Assembly (NCBI RefSeq): GCF_000757485.1
Contig: NZ_JPYO01000041.1
Span: forward strand, 124,001 to 188,000
Source: Achromobacter sp. RTa
GTDB lineage: Bacteria; Pseudomonadota; Gammaproteobacteria; Burkholderiales; Burkholderiaceae_B
Length of the DNA: 64,000 nt
Reading direction: 5' to 3'
Shown: positions 7,853-16,389 of the stretch, piece after piece
How the letters are laid out: the number at the start of each line of letters is the position of its first letter
Position numbering within the stretch: position 1 is the stretch's first letter
The notes under the pieces: generated by a model
Databases searched by the model: none
Told to the model about the DNA's origin: nothing
Seen by the model: the letters and a program-made list of their open reading frames with translations, nothing else
Position numbers and translations under genes: made by a program

Positions 7853-9322
7853 CTAGCGCCGTTTCCTGTATTCCAATGCCGCCTCCCGCAAGCGCCGCAG
7901 CAGCGCGGGGAAGCGGTCGGCCCCCGTGTTGCCGTAGCCGATCACCAGGCCGTTGTCCTCGGCCTGGGGCGATACCGCGAACGAGGACAGGGCGCCCGGG
8001 TTCATCCCCATCCGCCGCGCCTGGCGCACGATGTCCTGGTCGGGGAACTCGGGCGGCAGCCGCACCGTGAGGTGCAGCCCGCTGTGCCCTCCCAGCACTT
8101 CGTGTTCGATTCCCAGGTGGGCGGCCAGCGCATCGCGCAGCGCGGCCTGCCGTTCGCGGTACAGGCGGCGCATGCGCCCGAGATGGCGGGAGAACTGGCC
8201 GTTCTCGATGAAGGCGGCCATGGTCAGCTGCTCCAGCCGGTGGCCGCCGCGCAGCATTTCGACGATGGACGGCATGGCCTGCGCCGCGATGGCCTCGGGC
8301 AGCACCAGGAAGCCCAGGCGCAGGGCGGGGAACATGGTCTTGCTGAAGGTGCCCACATACAGAACCGGCGCGTCGGCCACCAGCCCCTGCATGGCGGCGA
8401 TGGGTTCGCCCTGGTGGCGGAATTCGCTGTCGTAATCGTCTTCGATGATCCAGGCGCCCGCCTGGCGGGCGCGTTCTATCAGGTCCAGCCTGCGCGTCAG
8501 CGACAGGACCGCGCCCGTGGGGTACTGGTGCGAGGGCGTGGTCTGGATGAGCCGGGGCGGGCGGTTCCGCCAGGCGCTTTCCGGGATGGCGATGCCGTCC
8601 GCGTCCACCCGCAGGGCAAGCACGTCCAGGTCGCCGCCATGGAAGGCGGATTTCGCGCCGCGGTAGCCGGGCTCTTCCAGCCAGGCCGTATCGCCGGGAT
8701 TGGTCAGCAACTGCACGCAGAGCGCCAGCGCGCCTTGCGCGCCTTCGGTGATGACGATGCGGGACGCGTCGCAACGCACGCCGCGCGACACGCGCAGGTA
8801 CTGGGCGATGGCTTCGCGCAGCGCGGGCTCGCCGACGGGATGGCCATAGCCCAGGGTGGTGGCGGGCGCGGCCTGGAGCGCCCGGTCCTGCGCGCGGCGC
8901 CAGGCGTTGATGGGGAACTGCGTCAGCGCCGGCGTGCCGGGCGTCATGGGCAGCGAGGCGTCGTTCGCGTTGCGCGTGGAGACGATGCTGGCGAGCCGCC
9001 TGGCGGTGGCCGGCGTCTTGGCAGGCGGCGGCGCGGCATGCTTGGCGCCGCCGGCCGCGGCCGACAAGGGCGCGACCCGCGTGCCCTGGCGGTCGGCGAT
9101 GACGAAGCCTTCGGCCGTGAGCTGCTCGTAGGCGATCAGCACCGTGTTGCGGGAGATATCCAGTTCTTCGGCCAGCGCGCGCGACGACGGCAGCTTGCCG
9201 CCGGCCGGCAACTGCCCGGCCAGGATGGCCTGCTTGAGGCGCTGGATCAGCTGGCGCTGGCGCGGCAGGGAGCCCGGGCCGCGCTTGAGGGGGCTGGCGA
9301 GCAGGGCGGAAGTGTTCATCAT
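7853..9322 (-). CDS. MocR-type regulator (GntR helix-turn-helix fused to aminotransferase domain)
   Basis: The protein has 489 residues. The N-terminal winged helix-turn-helix (around residues 20-85) includes GGKLPSSRALAEELDISRNTVLIAYEQL. The remainder is a fold-type I aminotransferase-like domain. The PLP-lysine is seen in VGTFSKTMFPALRLGFL, with DDYDSEFRH upstream. Such proteins, for example PdxR, sense pyridoxal phosphate or an amino compound and control a neighbouring gene. The divergent acetyltransferase and EamA exporter are the likely targets. The start is one of two adjacent ATGs (9322 or 9319). Confidence 0.9.
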   Translation of the reverse strand: MMNTSALLASPLKRGPGSLPRQRQLIQRLKQAILAGQLPAGGKLPSSRALAEELDISRNTVLIAYEQLTAEGFVIADRQGTRVAPLSAAAGGAKHAAPPPAKTPATARRLASIVSTRNANDASLPMTPGTPALTQFPINAWRRAQDRALQAAPATTLGYGHPVGEPALREAIAQYLRVSRGVRCDASRIVITEGAQGALALCVQLLTNPGDTAWLEEPGYRGAKSAFHGGDLDVLALRVDADGIAIPESAWRNRPPRLIQTTPSHQYPTGAVLSLTRRLDLIERARQAGAWIIEDDYDSEFRHQGEPIAAMQGLVADAPVLYVGTFSKTMFPALRLGFLVLPEAIAAQAMPSIVEMLRGGHRLEQLTMAAFIENGQFSRHLGRMRRLYRERQAALRDALAAHLGIEHEVLGGHSGLHLTVRLPPEFPDQDIVRQARRMGMNPGALSSFAVSPQAEDNGLVIGYGNTGADRFPALLRRLREAALEYRKRR

Positions 9323-9341
9323 GGCCCTATTAAAATCCTGG

Positions 9342-9381
9342 ATCGTGGTGCTTTTTATGATGCCACGATTCCGATATCGTG
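9342..9381. promoter_or_regulatory. Candidate MocR-type operator with three ATCGTG half-sites
   Basis: ATCGTGG (9342-9348), its reverse complement CCACGAT (9363-9369) and a further ATCGTG (9376-9381) lie in the space between the MocR-type gene and the divergent acetyltransferase. Mixed inverted and direct repeats of short half-sites are common for this regulator class. The adjacent regulator is the natural binder. Confidence 0.55.
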
Positions 9382-9444
9382 AAGCCATGCAGATTGCGTC
9401 CGCCATGCCGGCGGCGCGCGCCAACCCGGAAGAGGTCCAGAAGC

Positions 9445-10173
9445 ATGCAAGCTCGCGTCAACGCTTTTCAGCAACCGATCGGCCCGGACATGCCGGGCTG
9501 GACCGCGCGTCCGCGCCCGCCCCTGACGCCGATATCGGGCCGCTATTGCCGGCTGGAGCCGCTGTCGGCCGAGCGCCATGCGGCGGATCTGTACCGGGCG
9601 TTCAGCCTGGCGCCGGACGATAGCGACTGGACCTATATGTCGGTCGGCCCGTTCGCCGACGAAGCCGCGTACCGCGCGTTCGCGGAGAAGGTCCAGGCGG
9701 GTCCCGATCCCATGCACCACGCCATCATCGACCTGCAATCGGGCCGCGCCATCGGCACCCTCGCGCTGATGCGCATCGATCCGCCCAACGGGGCCATCGA
9801 AGTCGGGTTCGTGTCGTTCTCGCGCCAGCTCAAGCGCACGCGCATCGCCACTGAGGCGCAATTCCTGCTGATGCGCCGGGTCTTCGACGAACTGGGCTAC
9901 CGCCGCTATGAGTGGAAGTGCGACAGCCTGAACGCGCCGTCCCGCAAGGCGGCCGCGCGCCTGGGTTTCGAATTCGAGGGCATCTTCCGGCAGGCCACGG
10001 TCTACAAGGGCCGCAGCCGCGATACGGCGTGGTTCGCGATCGTGGACGGCGAATGGCCCGCCTTGCGCGCAGCCTACGAACAGTGGCTGAGCCCGGACAA
10101 CTTCGACGCGGAGGGCCGGCAGCGCCAGGGCCTGGCCGGACTGATCGCCAGGGAAAAGGCCGCGTGCGCCTGA
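9445..10173 (+). CDS. GNAT-family N-acetyltransferase (RimJ/RimL-like)
   Basis: The protein has 242 residues. It carries a GNAT acetyl-CoA-dependent acetyltransferase domain of the RimJ/RimL type. GYRRYEWKCDSLNAPSRKAA followed by RLGFEFEGIFRQ matches the conserved cofactor-binding helix and C-terminal strand. ATG 9445 (MQARVNAF) was chosen because the 22 codons upstream cross the regulator-binding region. Ten bases at its 3' end overlap the GTG start of the EamA exporter, so the two form a transcription unit divergent from the MocR-type regulator. Acetylation of an amino compound plus export would fit a detoxification pair; this is inference. Confidence 0.82.
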   Translation: MQARVNAFQQPIGPDMPGWTARPRPPLTPISGRYCRLEPLSAERHAADLYRAFSLAPDDSDWTYMSVGPFADEAAYRAFAEKVQAGPDPMHHAIIDLQSGRAIGTLALMRIDPPNGAIEVGFVSFSRQLKRTRIATEAQFLLMRRVFDELGYRRYEWKCDSLNAPSRKAAARLGFEFEGIFRQATVYKGRSRDTAWFAIVDGEWPALRAAYEQWLSPDNFDAEGRQRQGLAGLIAREKAACA

Positions 10174-11057
10174 TCCCCGTCGCGCTGGCCCTGTTCTGGG
10201 GGCTGAACTGGCCGGCGGTGAAGATCATCCTGGCCATCGTCCCGCCTTTCACCCTGCGCCTGCTGGGCTTGGGCAGCGGCGCCTTGCTGCTGTTCCTGCT
10301 GGCCCGCGCCAAGCGGCTGGACCTGCTGCCGCCGCGCGCGTCGTGGCCGGGCATCGTGGTGGGCGGCTTTCTGGCGGTTGCGGTCTTCAACCTGGCCGTG
10401 GCCTGGGCGCAGCTCAGCACCAGCACCTCGCGCGCCGCGGTGCTGACCTTCACCATGCCCATGATGTCGGCGGTGCTGGCGTGGGCCGTCCTGGGAGAAC
10501 GCCTGGACCGGCGCCGCGCGCTGGCGCTGATGCTGGGCGCGGGCGGCGTGTCGATCCTGGCCTGGCCAGTGCTGCGCGCGGTCTTCGGCGAACATGACCT
10601 TGCGGCGGCCAAGGGCCTGGCGTTTCCCCTGGTTGCCGCGTTCGGCTGGGCGGCGGGCACGGTCTACCTGAAGGGCTGGCCGGTGGCCGGGCACCGCATC
10701 GTGATCACGGCGTGGCAACTGGTGGTGGGGGCGGCTTGCGCGCTGGCTGGCGTGCTGGTCTCGGGCGAGTCGTTTCCGACGCAGGGCTGGAGCGGGCGCG
10801 TAATTGCGGCATTGTCGTTCCACATCGTCCTGGGCACCGCCGTCGCGTACTGGCTGTGGTTCGTCCTGAGCGAACGGGTCAGCGCCACGGTCGCCACGCT
10901 GACCACGCTGATGGTGCCGGTGGTCGGAGTCCTGGGCGCGATGGCGCTGGTGGGGGATCGGCCCGCGCCGCTGGATTGGTGGGGGTTCGGGCTGGTGCTG
11001 GCGGGCGCGGCCCTGATCGTGCTGAACCTGGATGCGCCGGGGCGGCGCCAGGCCTGA
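10164..11057 (+). CDS. EamA/DMT-family transporter
   Basis: The protein has 297 residues with about ten hydrophobic segments in two EamA repeats. Examples are LALFWGLNWPAVKIIL at the start and the internal repeat beginning near AFGWAAGTVYLKGW. It is a drug/metabolite-superfamily inner-membrane transporter, probably an exporter. The start is GTG 10164, overlapping the acetyltransferase stop by ten bases; no ATG lies near the first membrane segment. It is convergent with a second EamA gene, with the two stop codons directly adjacent (TGA 11055-11057, TCA 11058-11060). Substrate unknown. Confidence 0.83.
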   Translation: MRLIPVALALFWGLNWPAVKIILAIVPPFTLRLLGLGSGALLLFLLARAKRLDLLPPRASWPGIVVGGFLAVAVFNLAVAWAQLSTSTSRAAVLTFTMPMMSAVLAWAVLGERLDRRRALALMLGAGGVSILAWPVLRAVFGEHDLAAAKGLAFPLVAAFGWAAGTVYLKGWPVAGHRIVITAWQLVVGAACALAGVLVSGESFPTQGWSGRVIAALSFHIVLGTAVAYWLWFVLSERVSATVATLTTLMVPVVGVLGAMALVGDRPAPLDWWGFGLVLAGAALIVLNLDAPGRRQA

Positions 11058-12002
11058 TCAGCGGGCGGGCCGCAGTTTCTCGCGCAGCAGTTCCGCCCCG
11101 CTCACCAGCGTGATGCCGGCAAGCACAAGCACGGCGCCCAGCACGAAGGCGGCGTCCAGCGGCTCGTCCAGGATGAGGACGCCGAAGCTAACGCCGAACA
11201 GCGGCGTCATGAACGACAGGATCGACAGGCGCGACGCCAGGTAGCGGCGCAGCAGCCAGAACCAGGCGAGGTAGCTGGACAGGGCCACCACCACCGACTG
11301 GAACCCGACGCTGAGCAGCGCCGCCTGCGTGTAGCGGAAGCCGTCGCTGCCGGTGGCGGCGGCGAACCCCAGCAGCATTACCGCCGCCAGCGCCATCTGG
11401 TAGAGCAGGGTTTTCGCGGGAGCGGCTTCCGACAGCGAGGTCTTGCGGATCGCCACCGTGGTAGCGCCCCACAGCAGGCCCGCGACCAGGCCCATCGCAT
11501 CGCCCAGCAGCATGTTGGGCGCGCCGGCGTGCCCTTCGGGCTGGCCCTTGCCCAGGAAGGCGACGGCGATGCCGCAGAATGCAATCGCCACGCCGATCCA
11601 TTGCAGCGGTTTCATGCGTTCTTCCGGCAGCAGCCAGTGCAGCCCGAGCGCCGCGAAAATGGGCGCGGTGTACAGGAACACGGACATGTGCGAGGCGGTG
11701 GTATAGACCAACCCCTGCGCCACGAACAGGAATTCCGCGGCGAACAGCAGGCCCACGATCAAACCGGGCACGGCGGTACCGTCGTTGAAGGCGCGCGCGC
11801 CCTCGCGCCGCCACACCACCACGGCAAGCACCAGCGCCGCGAAGGCCGAGCGCAGGCCGATCTGCATGATGGGGGCCACGTCGCCGGCAACCAGCTTGAT
11901 CGCGATCTGCTGGAAGCCCCAGCAGACGCACAGGAGCAGCATGGAGCCGGTGGCCAGCGCGTCCAGCGGCTGGCGCAGGGGCCGGGGGGCGGGGGCGCTC
12001 AC
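11058..12002 (-). CDS. EamA/DMT-family transporter
   Basis: The protein has 314 residues in two EamA repeats with about ten membrane segments. LLCVCWGFQQIAIKLVAGDV opens the first repeat and GLLWGATTVAIRKTSL the second. The GTG start at 12002 overlaps the TGA stop of the upstream thioredoxin-like gene (GTGA), so the two are translationally coupled. It is a probable small-molecule exporter. It resembles the convergent EamA gene only at family level. Confidence 0.85.
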   Translation of the reverse strand: MSAPAPRPLRQPLDALATGSMLLLCVCWGFQQIAIKLVAGDVAPIMQIGLRSAFAALVLAVVVWRREGARAFNDGTAVPGLIVGLLFAAEFLFVAQGLVYTTASHMSVFLYTAPIFAALGLHWLLPEERMKPLQWIGVAIAFCGIAVAFLGKGQPEGHAGAPNMLLGDAMGLVAGLLWGATTVAIRKTSLSEAAPAKTLLYQMALAAVMLLGFAAATGSDGFRYTQAALLSVGFQSVVVALSSYLAWFWLLRRYLASRLSILSFMTPLFGVSFGVLILDEPLDAAFVLGAVLVLAGITLVSGAELLREKLRPAR

Positions 12003-12334
12003 GGCAGTTCGGCCGGATAACTGTCCAGGGCCAATCCGATCTGCTGGCGCAGGTCCCATTCGGCCAGGGTCGCCTGCACCGGGCCGAAGAAAGCGCCGTC
12101 GCGGGTGACGAACATGGCGGGCAGATGGAAGACCTCGTAGCGTTCGACCAGGCCGCGGTTATCGCCCGCGTCCACCCAGCACAGGCGTTCCACGGGCAGT
12201 TCCAGCTGCGGCAGCTGCTCGCGCGCGACGCGGCAGTTGCCGCAGGTGCGGCTGTGGAAGACCACCAGCGATAGGCCGGGCGCGTCCAGCAGGTAGCGGT
12301 CGGCGGTGCTGTCGTTGAGTTCTATCTGTTCCAT
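11999..12334 (-). CDS. Thioredoxin-like protein with CGNC motif
   Basis: The protein has 111 residues with a thioredoxin fold. The redox motif C31-G-N-C34 sits after the strand SLVVFHSRT, and the cis-proline segment is HLPAMFV. There is no signal peptide, so it should act in the cytoplasm. CGNC is unlike the WCGPC of TrxA, so this belongs to a divergent thioredoxin-like group of unknown partner. Its stop overlaps the start of the downstream EamA gene, and 13 bases separate it from the upstream amidohydrolase. Confidence 0.8.
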   Translation of the reverse strand: MEQIELNDSTADRYLLDAPGLSLVVFHSRTCGNCRVAREQLPQLELPVERLCWVDAGDNRGLVERYEVFHLPAMFVTRDGAFFGPVQATLAEWDLRQQIGLALDSYPAELP

Positions 12335-12347
12335 GGGCTCAGGGCGT

Positions 12348-13625
12348 TCAGGCGCCGCGCAACACGCGGTCCAGTTGGAGCACCGACTGGTACAGCACGC
12401 GGGTGCCGTCCAGCAGCTGCGCGGGCTCGATCCATTCTTCGGGGCAGTGGCTGCGGCCGTTCAGGCAGGGGATGAAGATCATGCCGATGGGGCCGGTCGG
12501 CGCCATGTAGACGGCATCGTGGCCGGCGCCGCTGGGCAGGCGCATCGAGGCGTAGCCCAACTGGTCGGCGGCGGCCTGCACGGCGTCCATCACCAGCGGC
12601 GTGCAGTCGGTGGGCCGGGCGCGGCTCAACTGCGTGAAGCTCGCGGTCAGGCGCAGCGCCTTCAGGTCCTCGGCCACGCCCGCCATCAGGGTTTCGGGGA
12701 AGGCGTCCAGCACGGCGTCGCTGTCGCTGCGCATCTCCAGCGTCAGCTCGACTACGCCCGGCACGGCATTGGCCGCGTTGGGCGTCATGGACAGGCGGCC
12801 CACCGTGGCCACCACATAATGGGGATTGCCGCTGGCGGCGCTGGCCTGGCGGCTGGCGGCGTCGATGATGCGGGCCGCGCCCACCAGCGCATCGCGGCGG
12901 ATGTCCATCGGCGTGGTGCCGGCATGGTCGGGCTGGCCTTCCACCGTGATCAGCACGCGGCGGATGCCGACGATGTTGGTGACCACGCCTATCGGCAGGC
13001 CGCGGCTTTCCAGCACCGGGCCCTGTTCGATATGCAGCTCGACGAAGGCCGCGGTCTCGCCTGCGCCGCGCAATGGCGCGCCCAGCGCCGACGGGTCGCC
13101 GCCGATGCGGGCGATGCCTTGGGCCAGCGTTTCGCCATCGGGATTCGGGGAGGCCAGCATCTCGGCGGTCAATTGGCCGGACAGCGCGCGGCTGCCCACG
13201 CAGGAAATACCGTAGTCGCTGGGTTCCTCGGACAGGAAATCGATGACTTCGAAGGGATGGTCCAGCTGGACGCCGTGCTCGCGCATGCTGTGGGCCACCT
13301 CGATGCCCGCCAGCACGCCGATGATGCCGTCGAAGCGGCCGCCGCTCATGACGGTGTCGCAGTGCGAGCCGGTGGCGATGGGCTTGCGCGCGGAATCGCG
13401 TCCGGGCAGGGTGCCGATCAGGTTGCCGCCCGCGTCCAGGCGGGTGGCCAGGCCGGCGGCCTCGAATTCGCTGCGCAGCCAGGCGCGGGCTTCGTCGAAC
13501 AGCGGCGAAAACGCCCGGCGCGTCCAGGGGACGCCGGGCAGGGTGAATCGGGACAGAGTTTCGACGCGGGCCCAGAGGCGCTCGGCGTTCAGCGGGGGAA
13601 ATGCGGGAGGATTGGCTTGCGGCAT
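12348..13625 (-). CDS. M20-family Zn-dependent amidohydrolase (N-carbamoyl-L-amino acid hydrolase / allantoate amidohydrolase type)
   Basis: The protein has 425 residues. ATGSHCDTVMSGGRFDGIIGVLAG carries the first metal ligands, SEEPSDYGISCVGSRAL the glutamate pair, and FVELHIEQGPVLE and SGAGHDAVYMA further ligands. These are diagnostic of the M20C subgroup, which hydrolyses N-carbamoyl amino acids, allantoate or ureidoglycolate. An ureidoglycolate lyase gene lies 8 kb away at 20946, so a role in ureide breakdown is possible, but the sequence does not fix the substrate. It is followed on the same strand by the thioredoxin-like and EamA genes. Confidence 0.87.
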   Translation of the reverse strand: MPQANPPAFPPLNAERLWARVETLSRFTLPGVPWTRRAFSPLFDEARAWLRSEFEAAGLATRLDAGGNLIGTLPGRDSARKPIATGSHCDTVMSGGRFDGIIGVLAGIEVAHSMREHGVQLDHPFEVIDFLSEEPSDYGISCVGSRALSGQLTAEMLASPNPDGETLAQGIARIGGDPSALGAPLRGAGETAAFVELHIEQGPVLESRGLPIGVVTNIVGIRRVLITVEGQPDHAGTTPMDIRRDALVGAARIIDAASRQASAASGNPHYVVATVGRLSMTPNAANAVPGVVELTLEMRSDSDAVLDAFPETLMAGVAEDLKALRLTASFTQLSRARPTDCTPLVMDAVQAAADQLGYASMRLPSGAGHDAVYMAPTGPIGMIFIPCLNGRSHCPEEWIEPAQLLDGTRVLYQSVLQLDRVLRGA

Positions 13626-13703
13626 GGGGCTTCCAGAGATTCGGCTGGAATTATGGCATGCGGCTTTGCCGCGGCCTCGCCCCTGCGCCGCCCGCGGCTC
13701 CCT

Positions 13704-14498
13704 TTACGCGCCTTGCCTCCAGGCGGGCTCGCGCTTTTCCAGGAAGGCCGCCACGCCTTCCCGGGCTTCTCCGGAACTGCGTATCGCCGCGATGCGTTCG
13801 ACCGTGTCCGCGATCAGCGCCGGGTCTATCGGCTGGCCGGCGAAATCCCGGACCAGCCGCTTGCTGGCCTGCACGGCGCCAGGGCCGTTGGCGCACAGCG
13901 CGCGGCAGATGGCCTCGGCGTGCGCGGCAAGGCCGCCCTGCGGCACGACTTCATGCACCAGACCCAGCCGCAGCGCCGTGGCGGCGTCGAAGCGTTCGGC
14001 GGTCAGGAAGTAGCGGTTGGCGGCGCGTTCGCCCATGGCCCGGATCACATAGGGGCTGATGGTGGCGGGCAGCAGGCCCAGCCGCGTTTCCGACAGGCAG
14101 AAATGAGCGTTGTCGGCGGCCATGGCGATGTCGCAGGCCGACAGCAGGCCCATCCCGCCGGCGTAGGCATCGCCGTTGACGGCGGCCACGATAGGCTTGG
14201 GGCAGGACCAGATCGCGTGCAGCATGCCGGCCAGCTTCGCGGCGTCGGCGCGGTTTTCGGCATCGGTCAGCGTGGCCATCTTGCGCATCCAGTTCAGGTC
14301 TCCGCCCGCGCAGAACGCCTTGCCCGCGCCGGTCAGCAGCAGCACGCGAACGTCCGGGTCTTCGGCGGCTTGCCGGACCGCGGCGATCAGGGCGGCGATC
14401 AGCGCGTCGTCGAAGGCGTTGCGCACGTCGGGGCGGTTCAGCGTCAGGCGGGCGATGGCGCCGTCACGGACGGCATCCAGCGGGGCTTGCATCGTCAT
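13704..14498 (-). CDS. Enoyl-CoA hydratase/isomerase family protein
   Basis: The protein has 264 residues with a crotonase fold. The oxyanion-hole segments are AFCAGGDLNWM and ANGDAYAGGMGLLSACD (read as AVNGDAYAGGMG). The glutamate-bearing segment SETRLGLLPATISPYV matches hydratases of the methylglutaconyl-CoA type. The ATG at 14498 follows CAGGAGACC, a good ribosome binding site; the longer upstream frame runs through the divergent promoter. It is divergent from an SDR gene, so both may serve one acyl-CoA pathway. The exact substrate is not evident. Confidence 0.87.
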   Translation of the reverse strand: MTMQAPLDAVRDGAIARLTLNRPDVRNAFDDALIAALIAAVRQAAEDPDVRVLLLTGAGKAFCAGGDLNWMRKMATLTDAENRADAAKLAGMLHAIWSCPKPIVAAVNGDAYAGGMGLLSACDIAMAADNAHFCLSETRLGLLPATISPYVIRAMGERAANRYFLTAERFDAATALRLGLVHEVVPQGGLAAHAEAICRALCANGPGAVQASKRLVRDFAGQPIDPALIADTVERIAAIRSSGEAREGVAAFLEKREPAWRQGA

Positions 14499-14634
14499 CG
14501 GGGTCTCCTGTCTTCTTGATTGGCGCTCAATAACGGCGGCATATGCATGGATCGATTCTAGAAGGAAATCGATGGCCGGGCGATGCGTCATGTCCAAATA
14601 TTGAGTTATCCTCAAAAAAATAATGGAGCGAGAC

Positions 14635-15546
14635 ATGCAATCACAACCAGGCGGCCGAGCCGCCGACCCGCGCTATGCGTCGGTATTCCGTCCGGGGCTT
14701 TTCGACGGCAGGACGATCCTCGTGACGGGCGGGGGCAGCGGCCTGGGCCGCTGCACCGCGCACGAATTGGCGGCACTGGGCGCCGGCCTCGCGCTGGTGG
14801 GGCGCAAGCTGGACAAACTGCAGGCGGCGGAGCAGGAGATCGCGCGGATCTATCCCGAAGCCGCCGGCCGTATCAGCGTGCACGCCTGCGACATCCGCGA
14901 CGAGGCCGGCGTGCGCGGCGCGGTCGCCGACGCGCTGGCCCGGCATGGCGCCATCGATGGCCTGTTCAATTGCGCCGGCGGGCAGTTCCCCGCGCCCCTG
15001 GACCGCATCAGCTTCAACGGCTGGAACGCGGTTGTCCAGAACAATCTGCACGGGACATTCCTGATGGCGCGCGAGGTCTACACGCAGCACATGCGCCAGC
15101 ACGGCGGCGCCATCGTGAACATGCTGGCCGACATCTGGGGCGGCATGCCGGGCATGGGCCATTCAGGCGCCGCTCGCGCAGGCGTCTGGAACCTGACCGA
15201 GACGGCCGCCTGCGAATGGGCTCATGCGGGTGTGCGCGTCAACGCCGTGGCGCCGGGCTGGATCGCCTCCAGCGGCATGGACAGCTATGACGACGAGTAC
15301 CGCGCGGTATTGCGCGAGCTGAAGACCAAGGTGCCGCTGCAGCGGTTCGGGACCGAGGCCGAATTGGCCGCGGCGGTGGTCTTCCTGCTGTCGCCCGCGG
15401 CGGCCTTCATCAACGGCAGCGTCATCCGCGTGGATGGCGGCGTGCCCAACGCGCGGCACTCATGGACCTTGCAGCCGGCCGAGCGGGGAGAGGCCTACAA
15501 CGGCTTTCCTCAGTACGTGCCGCCGTCCCTGTTCTCCGACGACTGA
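14635..15546 (+). CDS. SDR-family oxidoreductase (2,4-dienoyl-CoA reductase-like)
   Basis: The protein has 303 residues. The cofactor motif TGGGSGLGRC lies near residue 28 and NCAGGQ follows the second half of the fold. FNCAGGQFPAPLDRISFNGW and the C-terminal VDGGVPNARHSW resemble peroxisomal-type 2,4-dienoyl-CoA or trans-2-enoyl-CoA reductases. The usual catalytic YxxxK is not obvious at the expected place (SGAARAGVWNL), as in dienoyl-CoA reductases that lack the tyrosine. ATG 14635 has GGAGCGAG upstream. The last 37 bases overlap the convergent TetR gene. Confidence 0.83.
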   Translation: MQSQPGGRAADPRYASVFRPGLFDGRTILVTGGGSGLGRCTAHELAALGAGLALVGRKLDKLQAAEQEIARIYPEAAGRISVHACDIRDEAGVRGAVADALARHGAIDGLFNCAGGQFPAPLDRISFNGWNAVVQNNLHGTFLMAREVYTQHMRQHGGAIVNMLADIWGGMPGMGHSGAARAGVWNLTETAACEWAHAGVRVNAVAPGWIASSGMDSYDDEYRAVLRELKTKVPLQRFGTEAELAAAVVFLLSPAAAFINGSVIRVDGGVPNARHSWTLQPAERGEAYNGFPQYVPPSLFSDD

Positions 15547-16235
15547 AGGCGATGCAGGGCATCCCGCACTTCGCCGCGGAACTGGGCCAGTGCCAGCGCG
15601 TCCCGCGCCGGCGGCTGCAGCGCCTGCCACAGAAAGCCGACCAGCTGGTCGGCCGTAGCGCCCACGTCCACCCGCGCGCCGCGCAGGATGGCGTCCCACA
15701 GCACGTGCTCCATCGGGCCGTAGACCGCCGAGCGCAACAGCCGCAGCGGCATGTCGCGCCGGATGTCGCCGTCTTGCTGGCCCTGGGCCAGGATGCGCAT
15801 GAGCGGGGCGGTATAGCGGCGCTGCAGCGCCGCGTAGACCTCGCCGAAATCATCGTTGCGCGCGCGCCCTTCGGACAGGATGAAGGCGCACAGCCCGGAT
15901 CCCTCGGCCAGCAGGTGCCGCAGGTGCGCGTGCACCAGGTAATGCAGCTGGGCGCGGGCGCCCTGCACGCGGGGCAGGTCGTCCTCCACCTTGGCGATGA
16001 TTTCGTCGTACCAGTCGCTGATGACCCGCACGCAGAGCTCGCGCTTGCCGCCGAAATAGGTGAACACGGTGGCTTCGGACACGCCCAGCCGCTGCGCGAT
16101 CTCCGTGGCCGTGGCGGCCTGGAAGCCGGCCTCGGAAAAGACCTGCCGCGCAACGCGCAGGATGTCCCGGATGCGCTGCTCGGATTTGGCGCTGGCCGGC
16201 GGGCGGCGCATCGGGACGGTGGCGGCTTTTTCCAT
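15510..16235 (-). CDS. TetR-family transcriptional regulator
   Basis: The protein has 241 residues. The N-terminal helix-turn-helix reads TATEIAQRLGVSEATVFTYFGGK (around residues 43-65), followed by the usual C-terminal ligand domain. An N-terminal arm of about 20 residues precedes the first helix. It is divergent from the acyl-CoA synthetase gene 155 bases away and is its likely regulator. Its 3' end overlaps the SDR gene by 37 bases on the opposite strand. Confidence 0.88.
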   Translation of the reverse strand: MEKAATVPMRRPPASAKSEQRIRDILRVARQVFSEAGFQAATATEIAQRLGVSEATVFTYFGGKRELCVRVISDWYDEIIAKVEDDLPRVQGARAQLHYLVHAHLRHLLAEGSGLCAFILSEGRARNDDFGEVYAALQRRYTAPLMRILAQGQQDGDIRRDMPLRLLRSAVYGPMEHVLWDAILRGARVDVGATADQLVGFLWQALQPPARDALALAQFRGEVRDALHRLQSSENRDGGTY

Positions 16236-16389
16236 GCGGGGAAAGGGGGCGGGAAGGTGGGAGGGGGTTTATTATTGAGCCAGGGTCAAGTTTGTGGCAA
16301 GACACGCCTCCCCGAGGAGGCATGGGGTAGCGTTCCCCAAAAGGCCGGCGCCAGGCGCCGGTGAATTCGAACAACATCAGAGACAAACC

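Noticed and set aside
14601..14615. TTGAG-N5-CTCAA before the SDR gene as an operator
   Set aside because: The arms are only five bases and a single site of this type is expected by chance; no matching second copy was seen.
16300..16372. Two hairpins (GCCTCC/GGAGGC and CCGGCGC/GCGCCGG) before the acyl-CoA synthetase as a riboswitch
   Set aside because: They are short, GC-rich and separate; no known riboswitch core is recognisable.
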